The notes beneath the pieces are model-generated. The model was given only the letters and a program-made list of their open reading frames with translations, was not told where the DNA came from and made no database searches. The position numbers and the translations under genes were made by a program. A DNA stretch of 9,730 nt from Sphingobacteriaceae bacterium (GTDB lineage Bacteria > Bacteroidota > Bacteroidia > Sphingobacteriales > Sphingobacteriaceae), in the NCBI GenBank assembly GCA_947460275.1, contig CANHHZ010000067.1:1-9730 (forward strand), written 5' to 3'. This document shows, in pieces, positions 6,653 to 9,730 of the stretch. Each line of letters begins with the position of its first letter. Positions within the stretch are counted from its first letter, which is position 1.

Positions 6653-7312
6653 ATGTTAAGTACAGCACTTATATCAAATGTTATTCCGCCACTAAAAACT
6701 TCCGATACGATACAGAAGGCTTTAGAGAGGATGAATGAGTTTAAACTTTACCATTTACCAATCGTAAACGAATCGCAGTTGTTGGGCTTGGTTTCAGAAA
6801 AAGAGTTGTTAGCTGCTCACGATGAACAATCTGCTTTGGGTAATTTACCGCTATCAATTGTAAATGCTCTTGTTTATAACGATGCGCATATTTATGAGGT
6901 GATTAAGTTGTTTCAAGAATTGAAATTGTCTGTAGTCCCAGTTTTAGATGATCATAAAAAATATTTAGGATTAATTTCTATACACAATTTGGTTCCTGCA
7001 CTAACAGAGGCGATTGGCTTAACAGAAATTGGTGGAATAATTACCCTTAATGTAGGCAACAGAAATAATTCTTTGGCTCAATTGGCGCAAATTGTAGAGT
7101 CTGATAATGCTCAAATCCTATCCTCGTATGTAAGCTCTTCTCCAGATACTAATTCATTAGAAGTAACTTTAAAAATAAATAAAACCGAATTGTCGGGAAT
7201 AGTTGCCGCTTTTGAGCGATATAATTACCAAGTGAAAGGAGTATACAATACCGACATACTCCATGATTACGAAGATAGGTTTAACTCGCTTATGAACTAC
7301 TTAAACGTTTAG
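6653..7312 (+). CDS. CBS-CBS-ACT-like domain protein
   Basis: A soluble 219-residue protein with no catalytic domain. Two CBS domains are readable: CBS1 about 7-57 (TIQKALERMNEF...HLPIVNE...LGLVSEKELL) and CBS2 about 70-118 (DAHIYEVIKLFQELKLSVVPVLDD...YLGLISIHNLV). The remaining part, about 126-199, has the beta-alpha-beta-beta-alpha-beta pattern of an ACT domain (GGIITLNVGNR...LAQLAQIVE...AQILSSYV...LEVTLKINK...IVAAFERYNYQVKGVY). CBS pairs commonly bind adenine nucleotides and ACT domains small ligands such as amino acids, so it is likely a ligand sensor. The same arrangement occurs in AcuB-type proteins, but I do not claim that function. It begins immediately after the hydrolase stop and ends 6 bases before NAD kinase, so the three are almost certainly co-transcribed. 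Confidence 0.88.
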   Translation: MLSTALISNVIPPLKTSDTIQKALERMNEFKLYHLPIVNESQLLGLVSEKELLAAHDEQSALGNLPLSIVNALVYNDAHIYEVIKLFQELKLSVVPVLDDHKKYLGLISIHNLVPALTEAIGLTEIGGIITLNVGNRNNSLAQLAQIVESDNAQILSSYVSSSPDTNSLEVTLKINKTELSGIVAAFERYNYQVKGVYNTDILHDYEDRFNSLMNYLNV

Positions 7313-7318
7313 ATTTCA

Positions 7319-8200
7319 ATGAAAATAGCAATTTACGGTAGGATTTTTAACGATTCGGTTTTGCCTTTTGTGCAAGAGGTTTTTGATGCTTTGTCACAAC
7401 ATCAAATCCAGATCACAGTTTTTTCAAAGTTTCAAAGTTTTATTAGTGACAAAGTAAATCTTCCTGATGGCATAACTACTTTTACCACGCACGAAGAATT
7501 GATAAGTCAGACCGACGTGCTTTTAAGTTTAGGCGGAGATGGAACTTTGCTTGATACCTTAACTTTAATTAGAGACTCTCAAATCCCAATTATAGGTATT
7601 AACTTTGGCAGATTGGGATTTTTGGCAAGTATCAATAAAAATGAAATCAAAAACGCAATCGAAGCCCTAGTCAAAAACGAATATACATTAGATCAAAGAA
7701 GTGTACTTAACCTCGACTCATCTAACGATTTATTCTTGTCCGAAAATTTCGCACTTAATGACATAACCATCCATCGCAGAGACAATTCTGCGATGATGAT
7801 TATCCATGCTTACCTCAACGGAGAATTTATAAACTCCTATTGGGCCGATGGTTTAATTATTGCATCACCAACAGGCTCAACTGCTTATTCTTTAAGTTGT
7901 GGGGGTCCAATCATTTTACCTAATGCTCAAAATTTTGTAATTACACCTATTGCTCCTCATAATTTAAATGTTAGACCCATAGTTGTTCCTGATGATTCTG
8001 AACTGACTTTTGAAGTAGAGGCCAGAAGTACTAAGTTTTTACTTTCTTGCGATTCAAGAACAGAGACAGTCAATCGTTCTGTCAAAATTACCGTTAACAA
8101 AGCTAAATTTAATGTAAATCTAGTTCGTTTAAACAACGAAAGTTATCTTTCTACGTTAAGAAATAAATTGCTCTGGGGAATTGATACCAGAAATTACTAA
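7319..8200 (+). CDS. nadK: NAD kinase
   Basis: Phosphorylates NAD to NADP using ATP or polyphosphate; cytoplasmic and usually the only cellular source of NADP. The 293 residues match bacterial NadK. Key sites are the GGDG motif at 72-75 (Asp74 catalytic), FGRLGFLA (96-103), the NE/D motif as Asn147-Asp148 in FALNDITIHRRD, and the NAD-binding block WADGLIIASPTGSTAYSLSCGGP (175-197; Asp177 and the PTGST loop). The C-terminal beta domain contains VRPIVVPDDSEL (218-229) and LLSCDSR (241-247). The start at 7319 gives the normal N-terminus MKIAIYGR. It sits 6 bases after the CBS-ACT gene and 9 bases before porG, in the middle of a tight operon. Confidence 0.97.
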   Translation: MKIAIYGRIFNDSVLPFVQEVFDALSQHQIQITVFSKFQSFISDKVNLPDGITTFTTHEELISQTDVLLSLGGDGTLLDTLTLIRDSQIPIIGINFGRLGFLASINKNEIKNAIEALVKNEYTLDQRSVLNLDSSNDLFLSENFALNDITIHRRDNSAMMIIHAYLNGEFINSYWADGLIIASPTGSTAYSLSCGGPIILPNAQNFVITPIAPHNLNVRPIVVPDDSELTFEVEARSTKFLLSCDSRTETVNRSVKITVNKAKFNVNLVRLNNESYLSTLRNKLLWGIDTRNY

Positions 8201-8209
8201 ACACTAAAA

Positions 8210-9013
8210 ATGCGTAACCTTAAAATATTTTTATTTTTTTTAATAACAACAGCCTGTAACCCAACTTTTGGCCAACGTTGGGAGTTGGGATTGAATGCGG
8301 GTGGTGCATCTTACATGGGCGATCTTAATCAGTATAATCCTGTAAAAATAAGCGGAGTTGCGGCCGGAGCATTTGCAAAATTAAATCTTAGTCCACGTAT
8401 AGCCTTAGGCTTACATTATACCTTTGGCCAAATAGCTGCAGCAGATAGTCAATCAGACAACAGTCAATTTATAAGTAGAAACCTTAGTTTTTACACACCT
8501 TTGCATGAGATAAGTTTAATCACCGAGTTCAATTTTTTTGATATGTTTAGGGTAAATGCCAAAAAATATAGTCCTTACGTGTTTATTGGTATTGGAGATT
8601 TATTTTTTGATCCTCGTGCTGATTACAATGGCAATACCTATTCCTTAAGTGCTTTAAAAACTGAAGGCCAAGGAGAAAGTTATGCTACAAGTACGATTGT
8701 AATCCCCTATGGTGCAGGTGTTAAATACAGAATGTCTGAGCAGTTTAACGTATTTAGCCAAGTAGGCTTTAGAGTTCCTCTTACCGATTATTTAGATGAT
8801 GTAAGTGGTAATTATCCAGATAAAAGTTTATGGGGTAACACAAATGGAGCACTAATAAGATCGGCATTATCAGATCGATCAGGCGAACAAAATGGTATTT
8901 ATTTGGGTGTTCCTGGCACTCAACGGGGTGATTATAGAAAAAGAGACAGCTATATGTTTGCTAGTATAGGCATATCTTATACCTTTGCAAGCCGAAAATG
9001 TTTTAAATTTTAG
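8210..9013 (+). CDS. porG: Type IX secretion component PorG (DUF6089 outer-membrane protein)
   Basis: A 267-residue protein with an N-terminal secretion signal (residues 1-21, cleavage likely after FG, leaving QRWELGLNAGG) and a series of amphipathic beta strands, fitting an eight-strand outer-membrane barrel. Segments typical of DUF6089 are GGASYMGDLN (31-40), YVFIGIGDLFFDPRADYNG (123-141), LKTEGQG (149-155), PYGAGVKYRMSEQFNVF (166-182), LTDYLDDVSGNYPD (191-204) and the end QRGD...SYMFASIGISYTF (238-259). PorG in Porphyromonas anchors the periplasmic PorK/PorN ring of the type IX secretion machine to the outer membrane. A cysteine at position 16 (TTAC) resembles a poor lipobox; I favour ordinary signal peptidase I cleavage. 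The position between nadK and uppS is a common Bacteroidetes arrangement and supports the call. Confidence 0.87.
   Translation: MRNLKIFLFFLITTACNPTFGQRWELGLNAGGASYMGDLNQYNPVKISGVAAGAFAKLNLSPRIALGLHYTFGQIAAADSQSDNSQFISRNLSFYTPLHEISLITEFNFFDMFRVNAKKYSPYVFIGIGDLFFDPRADYNGNTYSLSALKTEGQGESYATSTIVIPYGAGVKYRMSEQFNVFSQVGFRVPLTDYLDDVSGNYPDKSLWGNTNGALIRSALSDRSGEQNGIYLGVPGTQRGDYRKRDSYMFASIGISYTFASRKCFKF
8957..8987 (+). promoter_or_regulatory. Possible internal promoter for uppS, inside the 3' end of porG
   Basis: TTTG at 8957-8960, then 19 bases, then TACCTTTG at 8980-8987. Both elements and the spacing fit the Bacteroidetes -33/-7 consensus, better than any other candidate in the window. Transcription would start near 8991-8994, leaving a leader of about 40 bases before the uppS ATG at 9032. 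The same bases encode conserved strand residues of PorG (MFA...SYTFA), so chance cannot be excluded. Confidence 0.5.
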
Positions 9014-9031
9014 GGGTAAAAGCGAGTTGAA

Positions 9032-9730
9032 ATGGGATTTAAAGAACAGATAGATGGCAATAAGTTGCCGCAACACATCGCTATTATTATGGATGGTAAT
9101 GGAAGATGGGCTAAAAATCAAGGAAAATTTAGAGCATTTGGGCACGAAAGTGGTGTGATTTCTGTAAAAGACATCGTGGAGGGCTGCGTCGAAATTGGTG
9201 TGAAATATCTGACCGTTTATGCATTTTCAACCGAAAATTGGAATCGCCCTATTGATGAAGTCAATGCTTTGATGGAATTATTAATCTCTACCATAAATAA
9301 TGAGGCCCAAACACTCAACAACAACAACGTACGCTTAAATGCGATTGGTGATATCAACTCGTTGCCACAAAAGTGTATAGATGATTTGGCCAATGTGATG
9401 GAAATTACAGCAAATAACACCAAGTGCGTACTTACTTTGGCATTAAGTTACAGTGCAAAGTGGGAGATAGTTCGTGCCGCAAAATTATTGGCGCAAGAAG
9501 TAAAAGAGCAAAAAATTAGTTTAAATGATATCAATGAAGAAACATTTGCCGAACATTTAACCACCAAAAATATCCCAGACCCGGAATTGATGATACGTAC
9601 AAGTGGCGAACATCGCATTAGTAATTTTTTGCTTTGGCAAGTAGCTTATACCGAATTTTATTTTACCGAAACTTTATGGCCCGATTTCAGAAGAGAACAT
9701 CTATTTGAAGCCATTGTAGATTACCAAAAA
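9032..9730 (+). CDS. uppS: Undecaprenyl diphosphate synthase UppS (isoprenyl transferase), last residues cut by right edge
   Basis: cis-Prenyltransferase that adds isopentenyl units to farnesyl diphosphate, making the C55 lipid carrier for peptidoglycan and other wall polymers; essential and cytoplasmic, membrane-associated. I read 233 codons with no stop; family length is about 245, so only around a dozen residues are missing. Motifs: the catalytic Asp21 in MDGNGRWA (20-27), HESG near residues 38-41, AFSTENWNRP (about 65-74), LALSYSAKWEIVRA (about 131-144) and RTSGEHRISNFLLWQ followed by TEFYFTETLWPDF near the C-terminus. The SYSAKWEIV block has Ala-Lys where many members have Gly-Arg, a conservative change. 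It begins 18 bases after porG and may be read both from the operon and from the internal promoter inside porG. Confidence 0.96.
   Translation, partial: MGFKEQIDGNKLPQHIAIIMDGNGRWAKNQGKFRAFGHESGVISVKDIVEGCVEIGVKYLTVYAFSTENWNRPIDEVNALMELLISTINNEAQTLNNNNVRLNAIGDINSLPQKCIDDLANVMEITANNTKCVLTLALSYSAKWEIVRAAKLLAQEVKEQKISLNDINEETFAEHLTTKNIPDPELMIRTSGEHRISNFLLWQVAYTEFYFTETLWPDFRREHLFEAIVDYQK

Noticed and set aside
7757..7762. Asn-Asp instead of Asn-Glu in the NAD kinase NE/D motif
   Set aside because: Both forms are accepted variants of this motif in the family, so this is not an active-site defect.
8124..8140. TTCGTT-TAAAC-AACGAA inverted repeat inside nadK
   Set aside because: Six-base arms inside a conserved coding region, far from any start; no second copy seen.
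1..9730. Defence system, mobile element, CRISPR array or toxin-antitoxin pair
   Set aside because: All frames of good size are accounted for by conserved housekeeping or T9SS genes; I found no transposase, terminal repeats, repeat-spacer pattern or small paired genes.

Overview
The window is about 9.7 kb of AT-rich, gene-dense chromosome from a member of the Bacteroidetes. The main evidence is two components of the type IX secretion system (PorT and a PorG/DUF6089 protein), which is restricted to that phylum. Supporting evidence is promoter boxes of the Bacteroidetes form TAnnTTTG and start codons without clear Shine-Dalgarno sequences. The protein sequences look closest to the Sphingobacteria/Cytophagia side of the phylum, but I cannot fix a genus. 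I see no tRNA, rRNA, IS element, prophage, CRISPR array or other sign of recent transfer. No gap between genes exceeds 150 bases.

Left part (1-2890, minus strand): a probable three-gene operon read right to left. It encodes the ribosome-assembly GTPase EngB (YihA/YsxC), a UbiA-family membrane prenyltransferase of the type assigned to menaquinone synthesis (MqnP-like), and an M3-family zinc oligoendopeptidase whose C-terminus lies off the left edge. Gaps are 24 and 29 bases.

Centre (2891-5887): a 147-base divergent region carries a Bacteroidetes promoter for each side, with an A8/T8 inverted repeat between them. Rightward come menG (ubiE; last methylation of menaquinone), overlapping by 4 bases with porT (T9SS outer-membrane protein), then a YdfG-like short-chain dehydrogenase with its own probable -7 box, then a GatB/YqeY-domain protein. 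An AT-only hairpin follows YqeY. The prenyltransferase and MenG act at nearby steps of the same quinone pathway and start on either side of the shared promoter region.

Right part (5888-9730): a very compact run of five genes with gaps of 0, 6, 9 and 18 bases. They encode an alpha/beta hydrolase, a CBS-CBS-ACT-like protein, NAD kinase, PorG, and undecaprenyl diphosphate synthase (uppS), which is cut at the right edge just before its end. A consensus-quality promoter lies inside the 3' end of porG and could drive uppS separately.

Overall this is a conserved housekeeping region: respiration quinone, ribosome assembly, NADP supply, the cell-wall lipid carrier and T9SS assembly. I found no undescribed multi-gene system. 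The points most worth following are the near-leaderless divergent promoters, the internal uppS promoter, the CBS-ACT sensor-like protein fused to the NAD kinase operon, and the hydrolase with an altered loop.
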